DNA from: Fragum whitleyi
Taxonomy: Eukaryota; Mollusca; Bivalvia; Cardiida; Cardiidae
Reading direction: 5' to 3'
Length of the DNA: 64,000 nucleotides
Assembly: GCA_948146395.1 (NCBI GenBank)
Contig: OX411548.1
Coordinates: forward strand, 35,348,912 to 35,412,911
The notes beneath the pieces are model-generated. The model worked only from the letters and a program-made list of their open reading frames with translations, did not search any database and was not told where the DNA came from. The position numbers and the translations under genes are program-made. Position 1 is the first letter of the stretch. Each line of letters starts with the position of its first letter. This document shows positions 44,784-57,315 of the stretch, one piece after another.

Positions 44784-47700
44784 ATGCAGGTAAAATTGCT
44801 ATGGTATATTCGTTTTTGATTTTCTTGTCATCCAAATGTCAAGTAATCAACATTACCAAAAAACCGGTCCATGGAATTAGCAGATTATAAAAACAGCTAG
44901 TGCGAATAGATCACCCGGCTTTGTTAAGAAAAATGTAACAACCCAAAATAAGACCCTGAACAACAAAAGTGTGTTTGTAAGAGCAAGATTCTTAAGATTC
45001 TAAATAAGATTTGTAACACTGAGAAGGCATGACGACATCAAGTGTTTCACTCAAACTGTCAAAATTTAATCCTTCATTGTGATGTCTTAAAAAATTAATT
45101 GTTCATCCTACTAGCAGACATCCTGAAATTTGTTGGTCCAATGGACAGTTCCAGCAATTTTAAGGACCAGTGTTATTTGTAACTGGATCGGTCCGACTGT
45201 CCTGCACTTTTTCCTTGTTTAAGTCCAATATGCTGAACACAACCAGAACATTCCCGTCTAAAATGGCAACTCTCAAATTTTTTCAAGGTGCTCAACCTAG
45301 TTGCAGAGCTTCAGATTGACGATCCCACCAATTTTCAAAATAGGGCGCGCAGATTCTTGCTCCTGTGCGCATAGACTTACAATTTTTCAAACTCTAAAAC
45401 CTGAATATTGGGAATACTGGCAATCATAGCACAATCAGCATGAAAAGAATAGATAAATTGTATGAATAATAACTAAATAAATTAATGAAAAATCTTTCCG
45501 AACGCTTTCTTAATTTTACAAAATTAAGGAAAAATGGAAGAAAAAGGGAATTGTTTCATTAAAATTTGGAGGATGTTTTTTCAATCATGAATGTTTTCAA
45601 TATCCACTTTTTTTCAGAATTGTTTGAAAAATTTGGAAATAAAATGTTCAAGATGAACAGAGGCTCAATTTAATAAATGTAAGATGCAATAACCTGCCCC
45701 TTAGCATATCAGAGAGAGAAGTGCATTATTTAATACATTGTATCATTATAATTATCGAAGCCTAAGCACCAAACAATTGTTCCTGCCTATTAAGATATAG
45801 GCTGAGTTACAACTGTTTCTTGCTGAGCCATCCACATATGTGTGAGCTAGACAAGTGAAACTTTGCCATCAACTTGTTTAAAAACTTGCAAGAAATATAT
45901 AGAGGATGATTGAATGAGTGGTCACTAAATACCAAATTTAGTAAGTTCGCCAAGTTTTATCTGTTTTAGATGATGAGTTTAATAAATTTGGTATTTAATG
46001 AGCACAAATTTGATATTCTATTTATAATATGACCTGTATTTTTTTTATACTATAAGGAAATTCTAGATATTTATTGATTCAAGTTATTTCGCAAAACATT
46101 TATCTGAGTTTCGAAATGGTGTCAGCAAATTCAAATTCATTATGACATCATAACTTTGCTGTTCTAAGTTTATTTGCATAGTTATTTCAGTAGTGTAACT
46201 ACACCCGTGTAATATAAAAAATATATATTATATATTAAATATTATAATACAGAATTATTTCACTCCTGCAATGAAGGAGTTATTTTAATGTATGATATTT
46301 ACACGCCCTTGTGACCCCTGATAATGGTTTGATTTCAGGAGGAACATTTTGTATGCAGAATTTCCGAGATGGAAGGTTTGATGAAAAAACGACTCACAAT
46401 CAACAACAGAGATATTGTACTTGTGAGAGCTAAAAACAGATTATATGCTTTAGATTCTTTTTGCTATCGTAAGTAATCATAAAACTGGTCATGCTGTATA
46501 AAAATCTTGGCAAAGGTGCTTTGAAATTAAAGTACTTAAGGCACAAGATGAGCTTATTGTGCATCAAAATTAAATTTCAAAATTCAAGTTGAAGGTTTCA
46601 AAAAAAAAAAAAAGATGGTAAAGACTAAGATCAGACAACACATCAATTCCAAGCTTAGCTTGACAAAAGTTAAATTCTCTAAAATGCTTAGTGCATTTGT
46701 TAACTACTTGAAAAATTAAGATTTTTGCTCATGTAAAAATTATACTAAAAGGTTAAATTAAATAATAAAAGAGAAATTTTATGAAAGAAAATCTGCTCTA
46801 AAATTGATGCATATTAATTAGTGTCCACTTGATGAATAATTTATTGTACATGTATTATGAAGTAAGGCTCTAGGCTGGTCTGGCTTTTTTTTTGCTATTT
46901 AATGTTAAAGTGTTTACAATCGCTTGAATTTTCATTTAATTTAGTAAGAGTTCATATTTTTTGTTTCTTCTAAACAATTTTATTTTGTTTGATGTATTTT
47001 AATGGCCATGTATACCTAAAAAAGATCATGGTTTACTCATATATTTCTTATCATTATCTTAACTGGATTTTTTTTCTTCAAATTTTTTAAATTAAAAAGA
47101 CATTTCATTCTATAATTGTGCCTGATTTGACTGACATTTTAATTGTTGTGTGTACTTTCAGATGCAGGTGGTCCATTGTATAATGGAGATATTGAGGTAT
47201 GATTAATTAAATCAGTGAAGCTGAAAATGAGTTTGTAATATCTTTTAAAGTGTTTCAAGAAAACATTTACAATTTAATTCTGAATATCTATTATCAAAAA
47301 ACAACAGATCTGTTAACTTCATTGATATGCTTTTTCAGTTTATTCTGGATTGCCCGGTTTTTAGGTCCTAAGACAGGACAAAGTTATGACTGACAAATTT
47401 CAGGAAAGAAAAGAAAACATATTTGTTTTGAAAAATGAGTCACATAATGAATTTTAAACATCATATTAAAATGAGCAATTGCTGATGAGAAGAAACTGTT
47501 CATTCTTAAATAATTAATTCTATCAATGTGTTCAAAAGGTGAATCAAAAGGAGGACCAATGCAATTACTGTATTTCCTCTAATAATAGTGCCCTCCCTAA
47601 TAGAAGCACCCTACATTTTTTATTAAAAAAAACAAATTGCCTAAATTTTAGGAACTTTTTGAGACTTGTTCTCTAATTTGAGATGAAATTCCTCTAAACA

Positions 47701-49867
47701 ATCATCTATGATTGTTTATAGGAAATTCACCTCAAATTAAAGGGAAAGAGGCCTTAAAGACATAAATTTTCATGACTTTTTAAATCCAAAAATGCATACT
47801 TAATATAAGCTCCCCGACCATGTATGGTATAGCTCCTGGGAGCATTTATTAGGAGAAATATGGTATGTATTAATGGAGACATTCTTATCATTCAGTTCAA
47901 AATATATTCCTGTTAAACACTAAATTTTGGCCGAGATTATAGACCAACTTCAGCAGATCAGCCTGTAAAGACACTGTAAAGACATTATGGGAAAAACTGA
48001 ATCAAGGGTGTGAAATATACCCCCACAATGAAATTTGTTTGAAATATTATAAATTTACATTCAGTAGGATAAGTGAAGATTGGTTAACCCTTTGCTGTTT
48101 AATCCCTAATTTTTACGTGCCTGTGATTTATGATTGAGAAAACATTGTGAAAAAAGAAGAAATTGCTTCTGACAAGCAATTTCTTCTTTTGTGAACAAGC
48201 AATTTATTCTTTTGCCACACTATTTTCTACCCTACAGAATGATTATTTTTCAAATTAACTCCACTTTAAATTTTCGTCCGCAAAACCTTTGAATTTGGAC
48301 AGGTCCAACATTTTGAAAAACAGGAAAGTGTGAAATCGTTTACCTGAATATTTCAGGAACTGGGAGGAAGATTATGCTTAGTCTGTCCTTGGCACAAATA
48401 CAAAGTGTGTCTTGATACAGGTCAAAACTACTACCAGGTAAGGAATTGAAAAAGATATAAAGAAAAAAAGGCAGAGAAAATAGTATTTTGTTTTCATTTA
48501 GTTTTGAAAGTTTTTAAACTCAATCACATATGAATATGCACTGCAAGAAACTTTTACCATTTTGCTAATATTACCAATTTGTGTTTTGTGATAATGGGTA
48601 TTAGTTAAAAAAAACCAACAGAAATTGCTGCTTCTCAAAGAGGTCATAAAAGGGAAAAAGTTTCTTTAGATGTATTTCTATTATAACTACTTTGTGAGGA
48701 TTCTAACAATTACAAAACCATTATGTTCTAAAAATTTGTCAAGGGATGTAGGAAACAACTTTTCTTACAAATGAATTAGGTGAATCAAAATAGTGGACAG
48801 ATTTTCAGAACTTTACATTAAAATGGTTAAAATACTAATATGATAAAAAAAAATTGATTACAAGCTTTTATATGGTATAAATCTAATACCTGGGGGCCTT
48901 AGCTAATAAGGTCATGAATACACACTGGCTGCTCTATATCATGGAGAAAAAACATCATCTCTTAATCCACTGTAAGGGGTCAGTGCAACACTATCAGAAG
49001 TGCCTATAAATATATAGGCACTTACAATAGTGTTGCACTGACCCCTCTAGTTCTACTCATAAAAATAAAGGCATTGCTTGTTGTGAGTGATAAGGTATCA
49101 TGTTTCACTTTGATGAAATAAAACAAAAGTCTAAAAAAAATTTCTTGTAAAATTAACTCTTTTGATAATAGATAGCAATGATTTTCTGTAAATGATAGTA
49201 TCTCAATAAATTTATGGCAATTAGAATATTTTTAGTGGAGCTTCAACTTCATGCATGATCATGCAGCCCATTCATAATCAATATTATTGACAAAAATATT
49301 GAACCCATTGACTGTCAATATTATAGATTGTGAATGGGCAATATTGATGATTTATCAATAATTTGAATATATGTTATTGTCAATAATATATATTATTTAT
49401 GGGTTTATGGGTTGAAAATATTTAACCCTTGTCATGCTGAACTCAGAATATTCCTGCTTTGGCATGAGCTATAGACAAACATCAGCCTGCACCTATGTGC
49501 AGTCTGATGTTTGTCTACACCACCTGTTTCTCACTTTTAAACCAGAATTGTCAATAGATTTAGTTTTTTATATAAAAATTGACATACAGTTGGTACTTTC
49601 AATGCTTTTTTTAGCCAAAATTTATTCAGCGTGACAAGATTCAATCTAAATCTTAAATACCTCCTTTTATAGGTCTGATTCCATCCTATATTACAGTCTG
49701 TTGATCCCCACAATCTCAGTCAACCCCCAAGATGGAAGGCTGGTGATGTACGACAAAGAATGCACAAAGTGATTGTCAAAGATGGCAGTATATTCATCAG
49801 TCTATCTGAACAAGATGGTACTTTAGACTCTGACCAATATAACACTCTTAAAGAAGAGAACGGCTGA
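44784..49867 (+). CDS. RFESD: Rieske [2Fe-2S] domain protein, RFESD-like, five exons
   Basis: Exons with GT-AG borders: 44784-44789 (ATG CAG, tentative), 46339-46468, 47162-47196, 48357-48437 and 49697-49867 (TGA). The joined frame is 140 residues; vertebrate RFESD is about 157. The cluster ligands are visible: C44-Y-H46 in CYHAGGPL, where the codon for H46 is split by an intron, and C67-P-W-H70 in CLVCPWHKYK. These are the C-x-H and C-x2-H pairs of Rieske centres, two ligands from Cys and two from His. The tail DVRQRMHKVIVKDGSIFISL matches the end of the family's beta sandwich. No signal peptide or membrane segment is visible, so a soluble electron carrier or oxidoreductase partner is likely; the partner is unknown. 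The two-codon first exon rests on CAG|GTAAAA and a fitting phase only; the other four exons are secure. Confidence 0.92.
45905..46283 (-). mobile_element. MITE family 'CGCAGGAGTAAAATAACC', inverted copy
   Basis: Starts AGGATGATTGAATGAGTGGT and ends CACTCCTGCAATGAAGGAGT, the reverse of the copy at 40,018. It lies in intron 1 of the Rieske gene and ends about 55 bp before the exon 2 acceptor. Confidence 0.62.
48087..48335. mobile_element. MITE family 'AACCCTTTGCTGTTTAA', near-complete copy
   Basis: Termini TTAACCCTTTGCTGTTTAAT and TTTTGAAAAACAGGAAAGTG. It ends about 20 bp before exon 4 of the Rieske gene, so it sits in the acceptor region of that intron. Confidence 0.68.
48974..49047. repeat. 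Short hairpin MITE
   Basis: AGGGGTCAGTGCAACACTAT and ATAGTGTTGCACTGACCCCT pair perfectly, with AAGTGCCTATA / TATAGGCACTT continuing the stem. Confidence 0.72.
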
Positions 49868-49932
49868 TATATGGTGTTTGAAAGTCTGAATGATTTATTC
49901 AGAGACATCAATATTGGCCTAGTAATGAAGGT

Positions 49933-50310
49933 TAGGGGTGTGGAAATACAAATTTTCTCCAGTTGTCCATGAACAAGTTAAAGTTAATTTCCTACTTGTC
50001 TAGAATTAAAATCTACTTGTCTTGGATTAAAATGAACTTGTCTGCTAAAAATGGATAAATAAGTATTGAAAAAACATTGTATTTAATGAAGAAAATGCTG
50101 TAACCGGGCATTTTCTTCATTTAAGACAATGCTTTCTACCCTTTATACAAATATTCGGATGAATTTACTGCGAGATCTTTTTATTACCGTTCCAAGATTT
50201 GCTCTTGTGTATTTACTTATACATGGACAAGTTGCCTAAGAAAAATGGACTTGCCCTCTAGTGGAAAAGCCTGTGGACATGTCAGAGGCATGGAAACTCC
50301 GAACCCCTGA
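49933..50310 (+). mobile_element. MITE family with 'GGACAAGTAAAT' core, copy 3
   Basis: Starts TTAGGGGTGTGGAAATACAA and ends GGAAACTCCGAACCCCTGA. The inside has repeated ACTTGTC / GACAAGT words. It lies 65 bp after the Rieske stop codon and may carry or disturb the 3' end; no AATAAA signal was seen before it. Confidence 0.62.
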
Positions 50311-50830
50311 AGGTAGTTATTGATGCTGTGCCTATGATTGATCAAACATCTAATGTTAAGATGAAGGAGGAGGGTTTTCATGTCCCAGCATCAATTAAAT
50401 CAGGACATATTGTTTTACTGTTGTCTGTCTGTCTATTTGTCTGTCCGAAAATTTAACAAAAATCTTAACATTCCTATTACTTTAAATCTGCTAAAGATAC
50501 AATCCTCTGATTTGACATGATGATAGATCTAATTGATATGCTTTTGCAGATACCAAGGTCAAAGTTATGCAACAAGGTCATTCGTCAAGGTCAAAAGTTT
50601 GACTAATTTGCTTTTTGAGGGGGCATTTGTGTTCAATGAACACATCTTTAATTACGTTCCATCATCTAAACTCAAACCCCTGTAATTACAGCTTGACTTG
50701 AGCTGTATTTACAAGATTTTTTATAAAATATCAATTTCTAGTTCTGCATTTAGATTTCTTTGACTTAAAACAATTTGACAACTTCCGTAGTAGCATGTTA
50801 ATATCAATTTACTTTTGGTCATGGATATAT

Positions 50831-50976
50831 AGAATACATACTTAGTGTTTTGTATGCGAAAAAATATCTATCGGGGTTGGGAGAATTTATCATTGTCGAG
50901 GCTCTGCTGAGACAATTATCAATTCTCACAACCGAGTTAGATATTTTTTTCATACAATACACTAAGTATGTATTAT
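50831..50976. repeat. Long hairpin
   Basis: AATACATACTTAGTGTTTTG...CGAAAAAATATCTATCGGGG pairs with ATATTTTTTTCATACAATAC...ACTAAGTATGTATT. The inner part GAGAATTTATCATTGTC / GACAATTATCAATTCTC pairs as well. Confidence 0.68.
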
Positions 50977-51605
50977 ATTTATCTTATAACCTCTATTTGT
51001 CTTGTTTTCATCGATGTTTCTAACAGATATGCAAGTTTCTAAAAATAAACACAATGTATCTTTGTTCTAAAAATAACTATGTGATATCATAAAAAAATAT
51101 CATACGGGATGTTATCATACGGATATTTGTATAGTCATAAGATAAATTCAATTACACAATTCACAATGATAATGTTTTGGGGGCTCTTTTTGAGATTCTT
51201 TGAAAACAATTGATTGATCTGATTTTTTTAAGAATATTAAATGTATTGGAATAGCTGACTTCCAAAAGCGGTTAATAGTGAAAAAAAAATCAAATTCAAT
51301 TTCTCACAAACAAATGGAAAGCAAAAAAATATTGCAGAAACAATATTTGCATATCTAGTGATAGTGATTTGTTGAGCTTATTTATGAAGAGTGAGATATA
51401 GTTGTCAGTATGACAAATTGATGTGTGTGTGTGAGTTGATCTGTCTTAAGCATTGTCTCCCTAGATTTATGGATGGATTAGAAATTTATTTCATGAAATT
51501 GCTTCCCAAAATGAGCAGATGTGTCACATGAAGGAATTTTTTATGTATCTCAAATGCCAAGGACACACTGAAGGTTAAGGTCAAATCTTTGTCTGGAACC
51601 AAAAT
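50977..51605. other. Intergenic DNA without recognised features
   Basis: AT-rich. Only a short GTGTGTGTGTG run near 51,423 stands out. Confidence 0.35.
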
Positions 51606-51843
51606 GAGCCTGTGCGTGACATTTCCAACAATTTGAAATGATAGTGAGGTGCAATCATTGGGTGTCATAGACAGACACAAACTGTAAATATAAAGTTACC
51701 TGGTGGTCCACTGATACATTAAGACATTATCTTTCTACTAAGCGCATAGTGAAGACTCTGGTCAGACTGTGCAGATTCACAGGCTGGTCAGAGTCTTTGC
51801 TTTGTGCACATTTGAAATTGTTAGAAATCTCAAGCATATGCTC
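51606..51843. mobile_element. 'GAGCCTGTGCGTGACA' MITE, complete copy
   Basis: Termini GAGCCTGTGCGTGACATTTC and GAAATCTCAAGCATATGCTC. It carries the usual GACTCTGGTCAGACTGTGCA block. Confidence 0.68.
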
Positions 51844-52182
51844 AAATATTACGTTTATAGGTGCCATCAATATCAGTTGACACAGATGTTCTCCTTTCTG
51901 CTCAAGTCGTAGAAGTTCCATTTTAACAGGTTTAGGCTGTAGGATAAAGGTCAATGTCACTTTTCAAGGTCAAATATTTGTTGGCCTGATATATATGTTG
52001 TCCCTGACCAACCATAATTTTTGTTAAAAGATTCATCAGCTGAAAATCATATTGTCTTTTGATGGGGCTTACCCTTTTTCCATTTGTTGTGTTCAGCCTA
52101 TGAAGTAAACCCAGCTTTTCTACAGTTGTTTCTTTTCAAATTTCAGAGACGTCTGTGCCCACAGACTGCCCATTAATGTAAT

Positions 52183-52790
52183 GAGCCCTTGTGTGACATT
52201 TTCAACATTTTGTTGATTGCATGATGATGAGACACTGAGAGTCCTAGGAAGCCAAACAAAAGACAGGGCTCGTATTTGACCCCTGCACCATGGTTATGGC
52301 CCTCAAAAATCTGAATATATCTATTTTTTTACCCTAGAAACTACTCCCAGGGGGCCATTTTGACTCCCTTGAGAGAAAATTCTAAGGGTCAAAACTTTGT
52401 TTTTTGACTAAATTGTTCAATGATCTTGTATAGGCCTACTATTAAGAATCGTACTGATCAAATTTTCCATTCATATAAATGCAACAATAGGTCAATTCAC
52501 ACTTAAACTTGTAAATTTCTATACACAATTTGCATTTTCTGTTGTTTTGACCCCTTAAGAATGAGTTTTGACCCCCAAGGATGTCATGGTTTAGAAGTTG
52601 ATGAATCTTCAATTTCAAATACTAGCATGAGCCCAGAAACATATTTCTTCTTCTGAACAGCAACTATGAGTCAGTTGCTACCTTTTTAGCACATACTAAA
52701 GACTTAAATCAAACTGTACGGATGCACAGACTGATTTGAGTTTTAATGTTGTGCACATGTGAAATTGTTTGAAATGTCATGCACAGGCTC
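52183..52790. mobile_element. 'GAGCCTGTGCGTGACA' MITE interrupted by another repeat
   Basis: Termini GAGCCCTTGTGTGACATTTT and GAAATGTCATGCACAGGCTC lie about 600 bp apart because a segment of about 370 bp is inserted (about 52,265-52,640). The insert starts AGGGCTCGTATTTGACCCCT and ends ACTAGCATGAGCCC. The same type occurs at 42,230-42,390 and 42,720-42,805. Confidence 0.55.
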
Positions 52791-53119
52791 AAATAAGATG
52801 TCATTGGCCAACACCTGTTTAGTAAATGACTATGAAACTATGAATTGGTTATCTATTATTGTATTTTTATAATATATATGAGTCAGTTCTGTTAAAAGAT
52901 ATGAAATATGATTTTCATTCTTTTTTTTTTTCAAAAACGTACATCTACTTGATTGCTTGAAAGAATTTTTATCATGCATTTTAATTCTTTGAATATTTTG
53001 CATGTATCATAAACAATAGTTTTCGGAACATTGATTTTTAATGGTGGAAATGGAGGTAACTTGTTGTGAATATGCAAATCAGAGAGACCTGACCTAAGAC
53101 AAATTATATAAGTATGCCA

Positions 53120-53580
53120 TCTACACAGAGTCGAAACGGTTATGGTTGAGGATGCTTTGGAATCTTGAGTCAACCAATGATTTTGCGTCTATGTTTCTTA
53201 GCCCTTTTCACACAGATCTTTATCATTTGAAACAATATTCAAGGAACAGCTGCAACTTTTATTTTTATTTGTTTTTGAAGTTTGAACACCCTGAAAATTT
53301 TGACAAGGTGAATGGGTTTGGTAATGAGCGTTATGTGCGATTTTTGAATGCTATTAAAAGAAGGTAATTCAATATTACCAATTTCGTTCAAATGAACAAA
53401 ATTGATGATAGTTTATAACCTCCCTGTAAGATACACCTTGCTTCTCTATAGCTTTCAAAATCCACCATCTTGTCAAAACCAAGAGTTACGAACGTTTTAC
53501 CTATTTGAGAAGAAGCTATCAATTTGATACCCCTTGGCTCGTGAAGATGCAAATCAACATCTACTGATAATAACAAGGAA
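53120..53580. mobile_element. Decayed 'CAGTTAA'-related repeat
   Basis: GGTAATTCAATATTACCAAT...TTCGTTCAAATGAACAAAAT...GTTTATAACCTCCC resembles the central hairpin of the CAGTTAA MITE, but no termini can be placed. The open frames across it have no recognisable homology. Confidence 0.4.
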
Positions 53581-53679
53581 CAATTTTGAAGTTCTATTAA
53601 TATTTGGATTTTGAAGATATTACATTATGTCAAAGGCTCTCTTAAGTGCCTTTATGAAAATATGCTCTTATAATTTTTA

Positions 53680-54640
53680 GTTCTACTTGCAAAAGGCCAG
53701 CAAGCTATTGTCATGGCAGTGTGTCTGTTGTGCGTGCATGCATATTTTTCTTTAAACATTTTCTCCTAAACCAATGATTTTAACAAAACTTGGCAGAAAT
53801 GTTCCTTGGGTGACTCTCTTCTAAAGTTGTGGAAGGAATTTTGATTGACCCCCAATAATGGGTGAGGCTTATTTTCAATATGAAGTCTGAAAAAAATCTT
53901 CATTTCCCAAACCAATGGCCCGATTTCAGTGAAACTTGGTATGGATATTCCTTGGTTGACCCTCTTATAAAGTTGTTCAAGAAATTCGGATTGCTTTCAA
54001 AATATAGCAGGGCAGGGCAAGGCTTATTCTTCCTTTTAAAATCTTTAAAAATCTCCTCTTCCTAAATTGATGGTTTAATTTTAACAAAATTTGACAGAAA
54101 AGTTCCATGTGTGATCCTCTTCTAAAATTTTGATTGATCCCCAAATTTTGGTGGAGGATGGGAGGGGCTTATTTTCACTATAGTATTTTTTAAGAATCAT
54201 TTCCTCCCTAACCATTGGTTAGATTTCAGTGTAACTTGGCATGAATGTTTCTTAGGTGACCCTCTTCTGTAGTTGTTCAAGAAATTTGGATTGACTCCCA
54301 AATATTGGCTTGGCAGGGCAGGGCTTATTTTCACCATAAAATCCTTAAAAAACCTCTCCTCCCCAAACATTGTTAAAAAAATTTTGATGGACGTCAAAAT
54401 ATGTGCAGGCCAGGGCCTTAATTTCACTATTAAATCTTTAAAAATCTTCTTCTCCCATACCGTAGTGCCAATATAAATGAAGCATGGCATAAGTGTTTCT
54501 TGGTGGTCCCTTTCTAAAGATGTTAAGAAAAGTTTTGATTTACCCTCAGATGAGGGCGTGACCTGGAGGGGCTTAATTTCACTTTAAAAATGCTCTCCTC
54601 ACTTACCAATGGATCAATTTCAACCAAACATGGCAGGACA
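53680..54640 (+). mobile_element. Array transposon, 'GCCAGTGGAGC' group, right end lost
   Basis: Starts TTTAGTTCTACTTGCAAAAG and CAAGCTATTGTCATGGCAGT, the degraded counterpart of the start at 7,683. Units of about 150 bp share TTCCTTGGGTGACTCTCTTC, 'GTTGTTCAAGAAATT' and GCAGGGCAGGGCTTATTTTC. The terminal GCCAGTGGAGC end is missing. Confidence 0.62.
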
Positions 54641-55079
54641 ATGGGTAAATCTTTGTTGATTGTAGAGCTATTGTTGATTGTAGAACTATATAAAACGTCG
54701 TAGTTACAACAAAATTAAAGTTTACGAAAATTAGTTTACCAGTAATTTACCTGTAGGAGAGTGTTTAATGACGGATATGGAGACTGCAGCCCTAGCGCAT
54801 TTGGATAAATTGATTGGTCTAAAGATTTTCATACGCGCCTGAAGGCGGACACAATTTGAAGGCTCAGCGCAAAACATTTGAAACTGTCTATATTTTCATA
54901 GGCAGTTACAACTGTTTCGCACTGTGCCATCGATAATAAAATATTCTCCGTCTTTTTGTCCGTCCCGACGTCCGTCTGTCCACATCTCGTGTTATGGACA
55001 GATATAGCTTTTACAGAATATCCCTAGTCAACCGACCTTCGGTATATTGTCGGGGTTATGTGATTTCTATATTGTGACA

Positions 55080-55600
55080 CCGAAAAAGGAGCATTCATGT
55101 CAAATTGGTTGTGAACGCAACTCCTACATTTATTCATGGAATTGGATAAAAATTCCAGAGAATGATCCTAGATACTTGAATTTGCGCTCGGTGTCCAAAT
55201 TTGGATTTTCCTCGCCCTGGTGCAAAGCCTCCCGGAATTTCTGTGTAAAAACTCTGTAAATCCTTTAAGTGTATACGCAAAAACACGCACGAAGGATTTT
55301 TTCCCGTTAAAGGATATGCAAAAGAGTACATGGTGTAGAAGAATTGGGCGTACATACGTTAACAACCCTTTCTCAATTTTCTGCAACTAAAACTAACTTT
55401 TATAGTAGTATATACTTACGTTTTCTTGTATCTTTTTTGCGTATTTGTATTCAGATTTTCGATATGCGACGTGGAAGAATTTGGCATATGTACGACGAAA
55501 AATTCCTATCTCACCTTGAACTATTACGCAAAAAATCTGGGGATCGAGCTTTTGCGCAGGGGCACAGGAAATCCAAATATGGAACCGTTCATAACTCCAC
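55080..55600. mobile_element. Degenerate palindromic repeat, copy 2
   Basis: Sister of 31,800-32,240 and better preserved. CCAAATTTGGATTTTCCTCG...CCTGGTGCAAAGC faces TTTTGCGCAGGGGCACAGGA...AAATCCAAATATGG as an inverted repeat. Open frames on both strands are by-products of this symmetry. Confidence 0.55.
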
Positions 55601-56268
55601 GTAACATAAAAAGGACACTTTCATGTCATATGTGTTTAGAACGTAGCCCCCTCTCGATTTATGTGAGGTTTTTGTTGAAATTTTAATAGGAGGTTCCTGG
55701 TCAGATTGCCTTGCGCATATTACTAGTATCAGGCTTTGGTGATTAATCGCAGAAAAGAAGATCACCGTGTAAATTTTTATATTAACGAAACATCTCCTTC
55801 ATTTGTCAATAGATTTCAGTACACATTTCACAGGATGTTTCAGTGTATGCAAGGGCGTAGCTCCCATTACGCACATTTCGCAATTGCGTAATAGAAATAA
55901 ATCCTATTTGGAAATGTGCCGTTAAAGAATGATCATAGCATCGAAACTACAGCTTATTTAAGCTGTAGTTACGGTGTTTTGATTATTCACCATTGCTAAA
56001 ATCATAAAAAGGGGGCGGACGGATGACATTCATCTTTTGCCACAGTCAAAATATCACCTTTATCCTATTTATTCTTTGGTGGTCGCCTTCTGAGTGCGTA
56101 TGAATTTCAAAATCCTAGTTACGCCTATGGTATGTTGCGAGCTGTTGCGTTTGTTTCGATGAGCTTGGTGTCCACGGACGTATAGACGGCCAAACTTAAA
56201 TGATGAACAGGGAAGTCCGATAAATAGTGTGAGATATAATCTAGTGACGGAAATACAGTAGTCTCCCT

Positions 56269-57315
56269 TAAGGTAATGGGCCCGTTATAGTTCCGCAAAG
56301 TTCGATATCAACTAATCATCCCCCGCCGAAAAAATTTTTCGGGGGGTGGGGGGGTGGGGGGGGGGTATTGTTTTTGCCATGTCCGTCCGTCCGACATACG
56401 TTTCCGCGCTATTTTTTGAAAACTATAGACCGGATTTTAATGAAACTTGGCACACAGCTTCACTACAAAGAGGACATGCGCATATCGTCGGGGTTACCCG
56501 GTTCGACCGTCGAATTTAGAGTTACTGCCCCTGACTGTTTAAGCCATATACAAACATAGTGATATTCGTTTCCGCGCTATGTCTTGAAAACTATAGACCG
56601 GATTTCAATGAAACTAGGCACACAGCTTCACTACAATGAGGACATGCGCGTATCGTCGGGGTTACCCGGTTCGACCGTCAGATTTAGAGTTACTGCCCCT
56701 GACTGTTTAAGCCATATACATACATAGTGATATTCGTTTCCGCGCTATTTCTTGAAAACCATAGACCGGATTTTAATGAAACTTGGCCCACAGCTTCACT
56801 ACAAAGAGGACATGCGCATATCGTCGGGGTTACCCGGTTCGACCGTCAGATTTAGAGTTACTGCCCCTGACTGTTTAAGCCATATACATACATAGTGATA
56901 TTCGTTTCCGCGCTATTTCTTGAAAACCATAGACCGGATTTTAATGAAACTTGGCTCACAGCTTCACTACAAAGAGGACATGCGCATATCGTCGGGATAA
57001 CCCGGTTCGACCGTCAGATTTAGAGTTACTGCCCCTGACTGTTTAAGCCATATACATACATAGTGATATTCGTTTCCGTGCTATTTCTTGAAAACTGTAG
57101 GTTAATGTAGATAAAAGATAACCTGTACCTTAGTTTGATATTTACTCCATTGACAATGAAAATATGTTCGGCGGGGGATATCAATTCAACGAATTTGCTT
57201 GTTTTAACAGTTTTAACCGAGATTTCCTGATGGTTCAATTAGGAACCCTCGGATAACATTGTGAAAGATGATGAGTTCCGAGATGTTGTAGAACTATAAC
57301 GGGTCCACTACCTTA
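56269..57315. mobile_element. Palindromic MITE, 'TTAAGGTAGTG' family, copy 4, split by an insertion
   Basis: Left arm TTAAGGTAATGGGCCCGTTA and right arm TAACGGGTCCACTACCTTAA match the intact copies. The usual length of about 165 bp is stretched to 1.05 kb by the element at 56,318-57,179. Confidence 0.72.
56318..57179. mobile_element. Array transposon with 168-bp units and 13-bp inverted ends
   Basis: ATCCCCCGCCGAA at the left and TTCGGCGGGGGAT at the right are perfect inverted repeats. GTCCGTCCGTCCG follows the left end. Four near-identical 168-bp units share TTCGTTTCCGCGCTATTTCT (56,566, 56,734, 56,902 and 57,070), AATGAAACTTGGC and GTCGGGGTTACCCGGTTCGA. No protein is encoded. Confidence 0.78.

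Noticed and set aside
55047..55686. Open frames on both strands at about 55 kb
   Set aside because: They follow the inverted symmetry of a palindromic repeat that has a second copy at about 31.8-32.2 kb.
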